The position numbers and the translations under genes are program-made. From positions 607,001 to 671,000 of the forward strand of contig NC_012491.1 of the NCBI RefSeq assembly GCF_000010165.1: a stretch of 64,000 nt of DNA, given 5' to 3'. Of this stretch, positions 1-8,369 are shown piece after piece. Numbering within the stretch: position 1 is the first letter of the stretch; every line of letters starts with the position of its first letter. The DNA comes from Brevibacillus brevis NBRC 100599. Its GTDB lineage: Bacteria > Bacillota > Bacilli > Brevibacillales > Brevibacillaceae. Under the pieces are notes generated by a model. That model saw only the letters and a program-made list of their open reading frames with translations, searched no databases and was not told where the DNA came from.

Positions 1-20
1 AGGCAGGGGTAAAAAACGAT

Positions 21-653
21 GTGATTCGGTTGTCTAAGCATGAAGAGCTGTTACAAGGCTATACTTTGCTCGATCATAGACTCGAAGTGTCGGAGCGTGT
101 AGCCAAAGTATTCTTGGAGATGGTCAAAGCTGCACAACAAGATAACGTGAGCCACTTTATCCTGAACAGCGGTTATCGAGGGAAGGAAGAACAAGAGAAG
201 CTGTATGAAGAAATGGGGCCAGCGATCGCGATGCCAAGCGGTTATAGCGAACACAATGTAGGTTCCGCGCTGGATATTGGATCGACGCAAATGAAAATGG
301 AGCACGCCCCTGAAGGTAAGTGGCTGGAAGATCATTCGTGGAAATACGGTTTTATTTTGCGCTACCCGAAAGACAAGGTAGCCATTACAGGAACGGTATT
401 TGAGCCTTGGCATTTCCGATATGTCGGCTTGCCGCATAGCGCGGTCATGAAGGAGAATAACTTTTCGCTGGAAGAATACTTGGACTATCTAAAAGACAAA
501 AGAAGTATCTCCGTAACAAACGAAGGGAAGATCTACGAAATTAACTACTACCCTGTCGATGAAGAGATGATGATCAAAGTACCGATTTCGAGCAACTACG
601 AGATTTCGGGTGACAACATAGGCGGCGTGATTGTAACAAGCTACGTGAACTAA
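21..653 (+). CDS. vanY: VanY/VanXY-type D,D-carboxypeptidase (peptidase M15B)
   Basis: Zinc D,D-carboxypeptidase, 210 aa, predicted to trim the terminal D-Ala from peptidoglycan precursors. The M15B zinc motif SEHNVGSALD gives H78 and D85. The second motif EPWHFRYVG gives the catalytic E128 and zinc ligand H131. Residues about 160-210 form a small C-terminal domain ending in EISGDNIGGVIVT, also found at the end of the VanXY protein two genes downstream. GTG start at 21 with an AGG-rich stretch just before; an upstream gene probably ends close by, outside the window. No signal peptide is visible, so it would act in the cytoplasm like VanXY. First visible gene of the van cluster, 21 bp before the ligase. 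Whether it is a dipeptidase, a carboxypeptidase or both cannot be read from sequence. Confidence 0.85.
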   Translation: MIRLSKHEELLQGYTLLDHRLEVSERVAKVFLEMVKAAQQDNVSHFILNSGYRGKEEQEKLYEEMGPAIAMPSGYSEHNVGSALDIGSTQMKMEHAPEGKWLEDHSWKYGFILRYPKDKVAITGTVFEPWHFRYVGLPHSAVMKENNFSLEEYLDYLKDKRSISVTNEGKIYEINYYPVDEEMMIKVPISSNYEISGDNIGGVIVTSYVN

Positions 654-674
654 AGAAAAGAAGGAGTGAATCTA

Positions 675-1727
675 ATGAAGAAATTGACTGTCGCGATATT
701 GTTTGGGGGATGTTCCTCTGAGTATGAAGTATCGCTAAAATCTACGAGTTCTGTGCTGGAGAGCTTGTGTCTGGAAAAGTACGAGGTGATTTTGCTAGGA
801 ATTACGAGAGAAGGGCAATGGCTGCGATATACCGGCAACATCGAAAGCATTCGGAATGACAGTTGGCATCAAAGTGAGAAGTGTGTGCCTGCCTTTCTCT
901 CTCCTTGCAGACAGGTGCGGGGAATTGTTACACAGGAGAACGGTGCCATGACGGTCACGAAGGTTGATGTGGTATTCCCGATTTTGCATGGCAAAAACGG
1001 AGAGGATGGAACAGTGCAAGGGCTATTGGAGCTCGCCGGAATTCCTTTTGTCGGTTGTCACACGCTATCCTCTGCGATTTGTATGGATAAGGATATCGCC
1101 CACACGTTGGCGGAGGGCTCCGGTATCAAAACGCCAAGATCCGTTGCCGTTTATCCAAATACGGATCTGGCAACTGTTCAAGCTGCCACCGAACCACTGG
1201 GATTTCCTTTGTATGTCAAACCGGCAAAGGCAGGGTCCTCCATTGGGATTACGAAAGCATACAGCCTATCAGAATTGTTTTTCGGGATAGAAAACGCCCT
1301 CCAGCATGATGACAAGGTAGTCATCGAGGAAAACATCACAGGATTTGAGGTGGGCTGCGCGGTACTGGGAAATCGTGAGGTCATTGTGGGGGAAGTGGAT
1401 GAGATCGAATTGCTCCAAGGTTTCTTCGATTATACTGAAAAGTATTCATTGGAGACTGCCCATATCCATGTCCCAGCAAGAATTGACGAAGAGCTCGCTC
1501 ATAAAATCAAGCAAACAGCGACCCATCTTTATCAGGTTTTTGGCTGTCGTGGATTCGCTCGCGTGGATATGTTTGTCACACCAGACGGGGATATCGTGTT
1601 TAACGAAGTGAATACAATCCCCGGCTTTACCTCGAAGAGCAGGTATCCAAGCATGCTGCGTGCTGCGGGGATTTCCTATAAGGAGCTTCTTGATACGTTG
1701 ATCATGCTAGCGTTGGAGGAGGACTAA
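675..1727 (+). CDS. vanG: D-alanine--D-serine ligase, VanG-like
   Basis: ATP-grasp ligase of 350 aa joining D-Ala to D-Ser (or D-Ala) for the altered peptidoglycan terminus. Ddl signatures are present: GGCSSEYEVS at 11-20, HGKNGEDG at 105-112, KPAKAGSSIG at 182-191 and FNEVNTIPGFT at 309-319. The omega-loop region at 255-258 reads EKYS, which fits the EKY motif of D-Ala-D-Ser ligases (VanC, E, G) and not the VanA/B type. The segment ETAHIHVPARID and the C-terminus recall VanG most. ATG at 675 is chosen because AAGGAG at 661-666 sits 8 bases upstream; a GTG at 666 lies inside that site. It stands 3 bp before the vanXY start. D-Ser specificity is inferred from motif and neighbours. Confidence 0.87.
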   Translation: MKKLTVAILFGGCSSEYEVSLKSTSSVLESLCLEKYEVILLGITREGQWLRYTGNIESIRNDSWHQSEKCVPAFLSPCRQVRGIVTQENGAMTVTKVDVVFPILHGKNGEDGTVQGLLELAGIPFVGCHTLSSAICMDKDIAHTLAEGSGIKTPRSVAVYPNTDLATVQAATEPLGFPLYVKPAKAGSSIGITKAYSLSELFFGIENALQHDDKVVIEENITGFEVGCAVLGNREVIVGEVDEIELLQGFFDYTEKYSLETAHIHVPARIDEELAHKIKQTATHLYQVFGCRGFARVDMFVTPDGDIVFNEVNTIPGFTSKSRYPSMLRAAGISYKELLDTLIMLALEED

Positions 1728-1730
1728 CCG

Positions 1731-2528
1731 ATGACACAACCTCACGTCTTTACGGTTACGTTGAACAGCGACAATCTGCATCACGGTCATCTGATCTTGG
1801 TGAATCGCCAGTACCCAATCCGCTGGCAAACAGACGACGGTATTCTGCTGAACCGCATGCGGCTGATTGACGGAGCACACAACAATATGATGCTGGAAAA
1901 CACGGCTGCGAAGATGTTTGCCAAGCTGCTGAAAGCCTGCAACGCAGAGAATGCAATCGTGCCTGTCAGTGGATTTCGCAGTAAGGCGGAACAAACGGAT
2001 ATTTATGATCAATCCTTTCTCGAAAATGGACAGGTGTTTACCAGTAAATTTGTAGCGCGTCCGAATGAAAGCGAGCATCAGACAGGGCTTGCGATAGATG
2101 TAGGGGAGAAAAAGGAAGTAATCGATTTTATTTGCCCTTCTTTTCCCGATCACGGCGTATGCCGAATGTTTCGACAGCGCGCTAGTCAATATGGGTTTAT
2201 CAAACGCTACGACAAAGACAAAGAACAGCTAACAGGGATTTCGGATGAGCCCTGGCATTTTCGGTATGTGGGCTATCCGCATGCTGTGTTGATGGAAAAG
2301 CTTCAGCTTTGTCTGGAAGAGTATATCGAGTATGTGAAAAACTACGAATTCCATCAGGAGCATTTGCTAGTAGATGAGGAGAACATGGAAATCTACTATG
2401 TAAAAGCTACCGATACAGTTACGCACATCCCGGTTGTAGCTGGTGAGCGCTACGAAATATCGGGCAACAACGTGGATGGATTTATCATTACGGTATTTCA
2501 TCAGGAGGCACGTAATGAACGTGGGTAG
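1731..2528 (+). CDS. vanXY: D,D-dipeptidase/D,D-carboxypeptidase VanXY
   Basis: Bifunctional zinc peptidase, 265 aa, which in VanC/G clusters hydrolyses D-Ala-D-Ala and removes D-Ala from UDP-MurNAc-pentapeptide, clearing drug-sensitive precursors. SEHQTGLAID gives zinc ligands H116 and D123. EPWHFRYVGYPH gives E173 and H176. The N-terminal 40 residues and the C-terminal EISGNNVDGFIIT domain resemble VanXY of the G type, which is longer than the 190-aa VanXY-C. No signal peptide, so cytoplasmic. It starts 3 bp after the ligase stop and overlaps the start of vanT by 14 bp, so the three genes are translationally coupled. Confidence 0.88.
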   Translation: MTQPHVFTVTLNSDNLHHGHLILVNRQYPIRWQTDDGILLNRMRLIDGAHNNMMLENTAAKMFAKLLKACNAENAIVPVSGFRSKAEQTDIYDQSFLENGQVFTSKFVARPNESEHQTGLAIDVGEKKEVIDFICPSFPDHGVCRMFRQRASQYGFIKRYDKDKEQLTGISDEPWHFRYVGYPHAVLMEKLQLCLEEYIEYVKNYEFHQEHLLVDEENMEIYYVKATDTVTHIPVVAGERYEISGNNVDGFIITVFHQEARNERG

Positions 2529-4239
2529 TGAAAAGCAGTATGGCGGGCTGGATCGATTCGGAATCATTGCAGCGATTCTTGTTATCGCCATCCATACTTT
2601 TCCACTGCTATCCATAAGTGAATGGGCGGACTTCACACTGAGACAAACAATAGCCAGGGTGGCAGTTCCGTTTTTCTTTATGTGCACAGGATTTTTCTTC
2701 ATGCAAAAGCTTGGTTCAGATCGCAACAGAAATGCGTCTATGCTAAAGCAGCTTTTATGGAAAGTAGGAAAGCTATATTTGCTTTCGATCCTTCTCTATT
2801 TTCCTGTGAATGTGTATGAGGGGTATTTTACGGATGGATTTACTTTATTAACAGCAGTGAAAGACCTCTTGTTTAACGGGACCTTGTATCATCTATGGTA
2901 TTTCCCTGGCATCATGCTGGGGGTGTGTATCAATACTTTTTTATATACGAGACTATCGACATGGAATGCGTTTTGGGTGACTTTGCTGCTGTATGGCATC
3001 GGGTTATTGGGAGACAGCTACTTTGGCTTGGTGCATTTTACGCTGGTCACAGTGCTGTCGTTTGTTCTTTCAGTGCTGGCGATGAAGGCGATCCAGCGCT
3101 TTCGAGGTGGGAAACCGGATCAAACTGGGCGAGCATGGGCTGATATCCATCTCCCGCATCTCCAACATAATGTCAGGGAAATCCAGCAGGTTCTCCCCAA
3201 GGATTGTGCGATGATGGCAGTCGTTAAGGCGCAGGCATATGGCCACGGCGGATGGCAAATTGCGAGGTTCTTAAACAAGCTCGGGATTGATCACTTCGCC
3301 GTTGCCACAATCGATGAAGGAATCGAGCTAAGGAAGAAGGGCGTAAAAGGGGAGATTCTGGTGCTTGGCTATACCGATGAGCGTCGGATACGCCAGATCG
3401 CCCGTTTCAAACTGACACAAACCGTAGTAGATGACGAATATGCCCAGACACTGAATGGCTACAACGTGAAAATCCCTGTTCATATCAAGATCGACACGGG
3501 GATGGGGAGACTCGGGGAGTCTTGGGAATACACGGAAAAAATCGCGGCTATGTATCGATATAAGCATTTGCAGGTTTGCGGTACCTTTACGCATCTGAGT
3601 GTGGCTGACAGTTTGGAAGCTTCGGATATCGCATACACGAAAAATCAAATCGACCGTTTCCAAAACGTGATCGAACAGCTGAAAGAAAAGGGGATCAATC
3701 CACAGAAGCTGCACGTTCAAAGCAGTTACGGCGTACTGAATTACGGGGAGCTGCAATACGATTATGCTCGAATGGGGATCGCTCTCTACGGGATGTTGAG
3801 CAAGCAGGGAGACAAGGTAAAAACAAGCATCGACCTACGACCTGTGTTATCACTAAAGGCAAGAGTTGTGCAGGTGAAACAGGTGGAAAAGGGAGCACCC
3901 GTGGGCTATGGACGCGCCCACACAGCGCAGAAGGACAGTAAGATTGCCATCGTATCCATCGGATATGCAGATGGGGTTCCGCGCATGCTGTCACAAGTGG
4001 GGGCTACCTGCTTGATTAGAGGAAAAAGGCGACCGATTATTGGCTTTGTCTGCATGGATCAGCTCATTGTAGATATTTCAGATATAGAAGAGGTGCAAAG
4101 AGGGGAGGTTGTGACCTTTATTGGTAGAGATCAAGAGGAGGAGATCACTGCCGAGGAAATGGCCCAATCGTGTAAAACCATTACGAACGAGCTGGTAAGC
4201 CGTTTGGGAGAACGGGTTAAAAGAGTCTATCATGATTGA
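2515..4239 (+). CDS. vanT: Membrane-bound serine/alanine racemase VanT with shortened membrane domain
   Basis: Two-domain protein of 574 aa. Residues about 12-195 are an acyltransferase-3-like membrane domain thought to import L-Ser. Residues about 208-574 are a PLP alanine-racemase fold making D-Ser for the ligase. The PLP lysine is K238 in VVKAQAYGHG (usual N replaced by Q). The catalytic tyrosine lies in SIGYADG. ATG at 2515 is preceded by AGGAGG at 2503-2508; the open frame extends 24 codons further upstream inside vanXY. VanT of types C and G are about 700 aa. Here GLLGDSYFG (163-171) runs straight into LVHFTLVTVLSFVLS, segments that I recall as about 125 residues apart in VanT-G. This suggests an internal in-frame deletion of several membrane helices. 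The racemase domain looks whole. Confidence 0.85.
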   Translation: MNVGSEKQYGGLDRFGIIAAILVIAIHTFPLLSISEWADFTLRQTIARVAVPFFFMCTGFFFMQKLGSDRNRNASMLKQLLWKVGKLYLLSILLYFPVNVYEGYFTDGFTLLTAVKDLLFNGTLYHLWYFPGIMLGVCINTFLYTRLSTWNAFWVTLLLYGIGLLGDSYFGLVHFTLVTVLSFVLSVLAMKAIQRFRGGKPDQTGRAWADIHLPHLQHNVREIQQVLPKDCAMMAVVKAQAYGHGGWQIARFLNKLGIDHFAVATIDEGIELRKKGVKGEILVLGYTDERRIRQIARFKLTQTVVDDEYAQTLNGYNVKIPVHIKIDTGMGRLGESWEYTEKIAAMYRYKHLQVCGTFTHLSVADSLEASDIAYTKNQIDRFQNVIEQLKEKGINPQKLHVQSSYGVLNYGELQYDYARMGIALYGMLSKQGDKVKTSIDLRPVLSLKARVVQVKQVEKGAPVGYGRAHTAQKDSKIAIVSIGYADGVPRMLSQVGATCLIRGKRRPIIGFVCMDQLIVDISDIEEVQRGEVVTFIGRDQEEEITAEEMAQSCKTITNELVSRLGERVKRVYHD

Positions 4240-4281
4240 TCGTTGGACGAAAACGAGTATAGGGAGTGATTCATTTTTTCC

Positions 4282-5373
4282 ATGGCGAAGGGGAGACATA
4301 GCTTTCGTTTCAAAATGCTTGGGCTTCTTGGGTTTGGCATGCTTCTGGCTGGTATCGTAACCTATCTGCTCTATAAAGTGCTCCAGTTTTACTATCGGGT
4401 GGGGGTTAAGTACGAAGATCCAATCACCCAGGTGCGCTATTTCATCAGGGAGATGGGGGATATCAATTTCTTTTTGATTGTCTTTGCTCCCATTGCGATC
4501 TTGTTTTTCTATCTCCTGACCAAACGGTATGCTGGCTACTTTCGGGAGATTTCTACGGGCATTCATTATCTCGCGAGTGGAGACTTTACACGGCATGTCC
4601 ATATCCCATCTAATGATGAGTTTGCAGAAATCGCCAAGGATATCAATCTAGCAAGCGAAATGCTACAAAAGGCGGTAGAAAGAGGGGATTTTGCCGAAAG
4701 CAGCAAGGATCAGCTTGTTTTGAACCTGGCGCATGATTTGCGTACACCACTGACATCTGTTCTGGGTTATCTGGATCTCATTTTGCAAGATGAGCAGATG
4801 ACACAAGAACAAATGCGGCATTATGCGACGATTGCTCTTACCAAGTCGCATCGATTGGAAAAACTGATTGATGAGCTATTCGAAATTACGAGAATGAATT
4901 ACGGCATGGTTACCATCGAGCAAAAGGTCATTGATTTGAGCGAATTGCTTGTTCAGTTAAATGAGGAGATGTATCCTTCCTTTGAGAAAAATGAGCTCGT
5001 CGCGCGGTGTACGGTTGCTGCCCAATTAGTGATCGTGGGAGATGGGGAGCTGCTGGCACGCGTATTTGAGAATATCCTGACCAACGCGATACGCTACGGG
5101 GGCGATGGCCAGTTTATCGATTTGAACGCTTATCGCGAGGGCGATGAAGTAGTTGTGCAAATCATGAATTACGGCGACCAGATACCTGAGGAGGCGCTGC
5201 CGCATATTTTTGAAATGTTTTTTACAGGCGACAAAGCGCGAACGCATCAAGGGGGAGGAACAGGACTTGGCCTGTTTATTGCCAAAAATATCGTCGAGAA
5301 GCATCGGGGAACGATTTCTGTCCAAAGTGATTTGATTCGTACGTGTTTTGAGGTCAGGCTGCCGTATGGATGA
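4282..5373 (+). CDS. vanS: VanS-like sensor histidine kinase
   Basis: Membrane sensor kinase of 363 aa. TM1 at about 11-33, a short outer loop, TM2 at about 61-80, HAMP at about 81-133, HisKA with phospho-acceptor H151 in NLAHDLRTPLTS, and HATPase_c with N-box ENILTNAIRYGG (263-274) and G-box GGGTGLGLFIAKN. The short outer loop fits VanS-type kinases of D-Ala-D-Ser clusters. It lies 42 bp after vanT on the same strand and would control the cluster. The partner response regulator is not in the window, probably just upstream of base 1. ATG 4282 is the only standard in-frame start: an in-frame TGA is at 4267 and the purine-rich AGGGAG at 4261-4266 is rather far (15 nt). Confidence 0.83.
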   Translation: MAKGRHSFRFKMLGLLGFGMLLAGIVTYLLYKVLQFYYRVGVKYEDPITQVRYFIREMGDINFFLIVFAPIAILFFYLLTKRYAGYFREISTGIHYLASGDFTRHVHIPSNDEFAEIAKDINLASEMLQKAVERGDFAESSKDQLVLNLAHDLRTPLTSVLGYLDLILQDEQMTQEQMRHYATIALTKSHRLEKLIDELFEITRMNYGMVTIEQKVIDLSELLVQLNEEMYPSFEKNELVARCTVAAQLVIVGDGELLARVFENILTNAIRYGGDGQFIDLNAYREGDEVVVQIMNYGDQIPEEALPHIFEMFFTGDKARTHQGGGTGLGLFIAKNIVEKHRGTISVQSDLIRTCFEVRLPYG

Positions 5374-5388
5374 AATGATGGCAAAATA

Positions 5389-5424
5389 AAAAATGGAGAC
5401 GCTTCAATGTCTTCATTTTTTTAT
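5389..5424 (+). terminator. Rho-independent terminator of the van cluster
   Basis: An inverted repeat AAAATGGAGAC / GTCTTCATTTT with an 8-base loop and a run of seven T follows the kinase stop codon at once. Confidence 0.75.
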
Positions 5425-5431
5425 TGCATAA

Positions 5432-5460
5432 TTCATAGGGATTTCAAAATATGGTAGAAT
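5432..5460 (+). promoter_or_regulatory. Putative sigma-A promoter for the 5497 gene
   Basis: TTCATA (4/6 to the -35 consensus) and TAGAAT (5/6 to the -10) stand 17 bases apart, ending 36 bases before the start of the downstream gene. Confidence 0.4.
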
Positions 5461-5496
5461 ATTCCTATATCGAAGTGAATTAACTTTGGGGGAGTT

Positions 5497-6114
5497 ATGA
5501 ATAAATACACATGGACATTGATAGGTGCGCTAATTGTTGCTGGAATATCATCAGCTACTTGGGCTGAGGCTATTAACCAAGGGGATAAGGAAGCACTACA
5601 GGCATATAAAAAGATGGAACAGGCACGTAACCAAGAGAACCAACCCTTAAGCAAATCGAGTAGGAATGCAACCCTGTCAGACTTTTCAATTCAGGGAGCT
5701 GTTTTACCAGAAGCGGATAAAATACGTAACTACAACGATACGAATATGCAAGGACTGCTATCTTCAACAGACGAAAAACTTTCGTTCATTATGGAAGAGG
5801 ATGAAGTAAAAGGTATCGTTATAGCAACAGATACAGAGCCAATCATGGCTGGTGGTGAAAAAACTGGCCCTGAATTGTTTGACCTTTACGAGAACATGAA
5901 AAATACACTCGGGGAAGATGTAAACATTACGTACTTTAGTTATTCAGGTGGGTTTATCTTCGTTGCAACTGATAGGGAAGGTGAGGAAAGCTTGTGGCTC
6001 GATCGACGTGCTTCTACATTTTTAGATCTCCCTTCGCACAAGCAACTCAAATCTGAAGAAGTTGTAGAAAAAGTTCGAGAAAGTGCGGAATCGGTGGATG
6101 AAGAAAAGACATGA
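5497..6114 (+). CDS. Exported or membrane-anchored protein of unknown function
   Basis: 205 aa. The first 24 residues (MNKYTWTLIGALIVAGISS...) form an uncleaved anchor or signal peptide with a likely cut after ATWAEA. The rest is acidic and hydrophilic, with no motif I recognise. Residues about 85-165 alternate short hydrophobic strands (IVIATDTEP, ITYFSYSGGFIFVATD) and probably form one alpha/beta domain. The last 25 residues are charged. GGGGGAG directly precedes the ATG. It stands alone between two terminators, opposite the CAP-domain gene. Function not assignable. Confidence 0.7.
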   Translation: MNKYTWTLIGALIVAGISSATWAEAINQGDKEALQAYKKMEQARNQENQPLSKSSRNATLSDFSIQGAVLPEADKIRNYNDTNMQGLLSSTDEKLSFIMEEDEVKGIVIATDTEPIMAGGEKTGPELFDLYENMKNTLGEDVNITYFSYSGGFIFVATDREGEESLWLDRRASTFLDLPSHKQLKSEEVVEKVRESAESVDEEKT

Positions 6115-6138
6115 CAATATCTGTGAAAAAATAAGAAA

Positions 6139-6172
6139 GCCGGGTCCCCGCTAGAGGACTCGGCATTTATAT
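6139..6172. terminator. Bidirectional terminator between convergent genes
   Basis: GCCGGGTCC (6139-6147) pairs with GGACTCGGC (6156-6164) around an 8-base loop, followed by ATTTATAT. It can serve both the 5497 gene and the convergent CAP gene. Confidence 0.65.
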
Positions 6173-6181
6173 CTAATTTCA

Positions 6182-6775
6182 TTATCCGATGAATTCTTGT
6201 ACCCAGTATCCATTCACAAAGCCTACACCGATTTTGGTGAAGGAAGGATTCATGATGTTTTGACGGTGTCCTTCACTGTTCATCCATTGGTTCATGACTT
6301 CCTCAGCGGTGCGTTGACCCATGGCGATGTTCTCACCCGCGGTCATAGAAGATACACCGAATTGTTTCATCATGTCAAATGGAGAGCCATACGTAGGGCT
6401 TGTATGGTCAAAGTAGTTGTTTTTGGACATATCAGCAGCTTTTGCTTGTGCAACTTTGTTCAGGGAAGCATCCAGTTCCACTGGCTTCAGACCTGCTTTT
6501 GCACGCTCTTGGTTTACCAAATCAGTTACTTGCTTCCCAACCGAGGAAGAATCCATTTGTTGGTTAGCTTGTTTTACTGGCTGTTGAGCTGGCTGCTGTT
6601 GATTCGCTGGTGCTGCGTAAGGTGCTTGCATTTGCGGTTGGACAGGTTGCATATATGGTTGATACCCGTATTGCGGACATGTGGTAGCGGCAGAAGCTGT
6701 GTTAGAAAAGCCGGAAAGAACAAATCCCAATCCCAATGTCGCGATTGCAATAGTACCAAGGCGTTTCATATTCAC
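6182..6775 (-). CDS. Secreted CAP/SCP-domain protein (YkwD-like)
   Basis: 197 aa secreted protein: signal peptide with cleavage near ASAA (residue 29-30), a Gln/Pro-rich linker at about 35-75, and a CAP (SCP/PR1, YkwD-type) domain at about 78-197. Domain hallmarks are VNQERAKAGLKPVELD, HTSPTYGSPFDMM, GENIAMG and SEGHRQNIMNPSFTKIGVG. CAP proteins of this group are associated with the cell wall; the reaction is unknown. The start is GTG at 6775 (5 bases from AAGGAG) or ATG at 6769 (11 bases). The c-di-AMP riboswitch directly upstream ties expression to cell-wall or osmotic stress. Confidence 0.85.
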   Translation of the reverse strand: MNMKRLGTIAIATLGLGFVLSGFSNTASAATTCPQYGYQPYMQPVQPQMQAPYAAPANQQQPAQQPVKQANQQMDSSSVGKQVTDLVNQERAKAGLKPVELDASLNKVAQAKAADMSKNNYFDHTSPTYGSPFDMMKQFGVSSMTAGENIAMGQRTAEEVMNQWMNSEGHRQNIMNPSFTKIGVGFVNGYWVQEFIG

Positions 6776-6791
6776 ATCGTCTCCTTTTTTT

Positions 6792-6924
6792 GGCCTACGA
6801 GGTTAGTTGACGGATTCGGATTGAGGAAACAACCCTACGCACTTTGGCGATTCACCCCATGCAGATCTCTCATCTGCAAGTAAAAAAGCTCCCCCGCACT
6901 TCCATTCGAGAGGAAGTTTCGGCT
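6792..6924 (-). ncRNA. c-di-AMP (ydaO-yuaA) riboswitch
   Basis: On the minus strand the leader of the CAP gene carries the hallmark blocks of the ydaO aptamer in order: GCCGAAA, a CTTCC/GGAAG stem, GCGGGGGAGC, a variable hairpin (GCAGAT/ATCTGC), GGGGTGAATC, GTAGGGTT, and the conserved end CCGTCAACTAACCTCGTAGG. The closing stem would pair GCC (6921-6923) with GGC near 6793. The aptamer ends only about 6 bases before the Shine-Dalgarno sequence, so no separate terminator fits between them. Confidence 0.88.
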
Positions 6925-7110
6925 GTTTTGTTTGGCATGACCTAGAATAACAGAGATTCACCGGTGAAAGAAACCCGTAAAATTTGGTAGGATTAATAAG
7001 AATATCTCTTGTTTTATTGAGAGGGTGGAGTCCGACACTCACCAATCCCGCTTACAGTGTCGCCTGTAAAATAGGCCAGTCTAACGCTTTATTTTCTCTG
7101 AACAATAGAA

Positions 7111-7147
7111 AATGGGCTAGGGAACTCATTCCCTAACCCATTTTTTC
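7111..7147. terminator. Terminator hairpin downstream of the M29 peptidase gene
   Basis: AATGGGCTAGGGA (7111-7123) pairs with TCCCTAACCCATT (7130-7142) and is followed by a T run on the plus strand and a weaker one on the minus strand. Confidence 0.65.
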
Positions 7148-7158
7148 ATTCATTTCGT

Positions 7159-8274
7159 TTAAATCAAATTCTCCGGATTCAAGCCTTCCAGCTCTGGCAA
7201 CACAAAGCGCCCATCTTTTCTGATCAGCACATCGTCAAACCAGATTTCGCCGCCGCCGTATTCAGGGCGTTGGATTTGGACCAAGTCCCAGTGAACGGAG
7301 GAGCGGTTGCCGTTGTCTGCTACTGTGTAAGCATTCCCTGGCGTGAAGTGGAAGCTGCCCGCGATTTTTTCGTCAAACAGGATGTCCAGCATCGGGTGGA
7401 GGATGTGCGGGTTGAAGCCGATCGCGAATTCTCCGATATAACGTGCGCCCTCGTCCGTGTCGAGGATGTCGTTCAATGCTTTAGTATTGGAGCTGGTCGC
7501 TTCCACGATTTTGCCTTCTTTGAAAGTGAACTGAACATCATTGAAGGTAATGCCGTTGTAGATCGATGCCGCGTTGTAGAAAATCGTCCCTTCCACGGAA
7601 TCGCGTACAGGAGCGGTGTATACTTCGCCATCCGGGATATTGCGTTTGCCGTCACACTTGATGGCATTGATTCCTTTAATGGAGAAGCGCAGGTCCGTTT
7701 TTGGACCGACGATGCGTACACGATCAGTGCGCTCCATCAGCTCTTTCAACGGAGTCATGGCAGCGGACATTTTCGCGTAGTCCAGATTGCAGACGGAGAA
7801 GTAGAAGTCCTCAAAGCTCTCGAGACTCATTTTGGATAGCTGTGCCATCGACTTGTTTGGGTAGCGCAGTACAACCCAGCGTTTGTTCGGAACGCGCTCG
7901 TTCGTATGTACAGGTTGATACAGGACACGAGCGTAAATGCCCATTTTGTCGTCCGGTACGTCGGCATACTCGTTGATGTTGTCGTAGGCGCGGATGGCGA
8001 TGTAAGCATCCATGTCCTTCATCCTGTCATACTCGTATTTTGCCATCAGAGCCATATGTTCTTCGCTCGTGCCTTGATAGAGTGCACGCATGACTTCCTG
8101 GTCTTTTAAGGTGACCAAAGGCAGAGCCCCAACTGCAAATGACTCACGCACAAGTGCACGAACGAGTTCAGGTTGCAGGCCTGTATTTTCGATCAGAACT
8201 TTTTCGCCTTTTTGCAAATGGAGTGAGTAACGGACGAGACGGCTTGCCAGTTCATTAATGCGTGGATCTGCCAT
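7159..8274 (-). CDS. Aminopeptidase, M29 family (AmpS/PepS-like)
   Basis: Cytoplasmic metal aminopeptidase of 371 aa, full length for the family. It removes N-terminal residues from peptides using two divalent metals. Family features near the C-terminus are IGEFAIGFNP (metal-binding Glu), DEKIAGSFHFTPGNAY and SSVHWDLVQ (His and Asp ligands), preceded by RDSVEGTIFYN. ATG with GGAGG 8 bases upstream. It follows the iron alcohol dehydrogenase on the same strand after a 95-bp gap and may be co-transcribed. No sign of truncation. Confidence 0.88.
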   Translation of the reverse strand: MADPRINELASRLVRYSLHLQKGEKVLIENTGLQPELVRALVRESFAVGALPLVTLKDQEVMRALYQGTSEEHMALMAKYEYDRMKDMDAYIAIRAYDNINEYADVPDDKMGIYARVLYQPVHTNERVPNKRWVVLRYPNKSMAQLSKMSLESFEDFYFSVCNLDYAKMSAAMTPLKELMERTDRVRIVGPKTDLRFSIKGINAIKCDGKRNIPDGEVYTAPVRDSVEGTIFYNAASIYNGITFNDVQFTFKEGKIVEATSSNTKALNDILDTDEGARYIGEFAIGFNPHILHPMLDILFDEKIAGSFHFTPGNAYTVADNGNRSSVHWDLVQIQRPEYGGGEIWFDDVLIRKDGRFVLPELEGLNPENLI

Positions 8275-8369
8275 GGTGGTAACCTCCGTAGTAAAATAAT
8301 TTTGATTAATGATTAATTTGTATTATTACATAACTGAGCGTAGGCTCGCCAGTGTGTTTGATGCTTCCA

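Noticed and set aside
6197..6883. 228-codon plus-strand frame opposite the CAP gene and riboswitch
   Set aside because: It runs antisense to the CAP domain and through the riboswitch; composition is unlike a real protein and no ribosome site precedes it.
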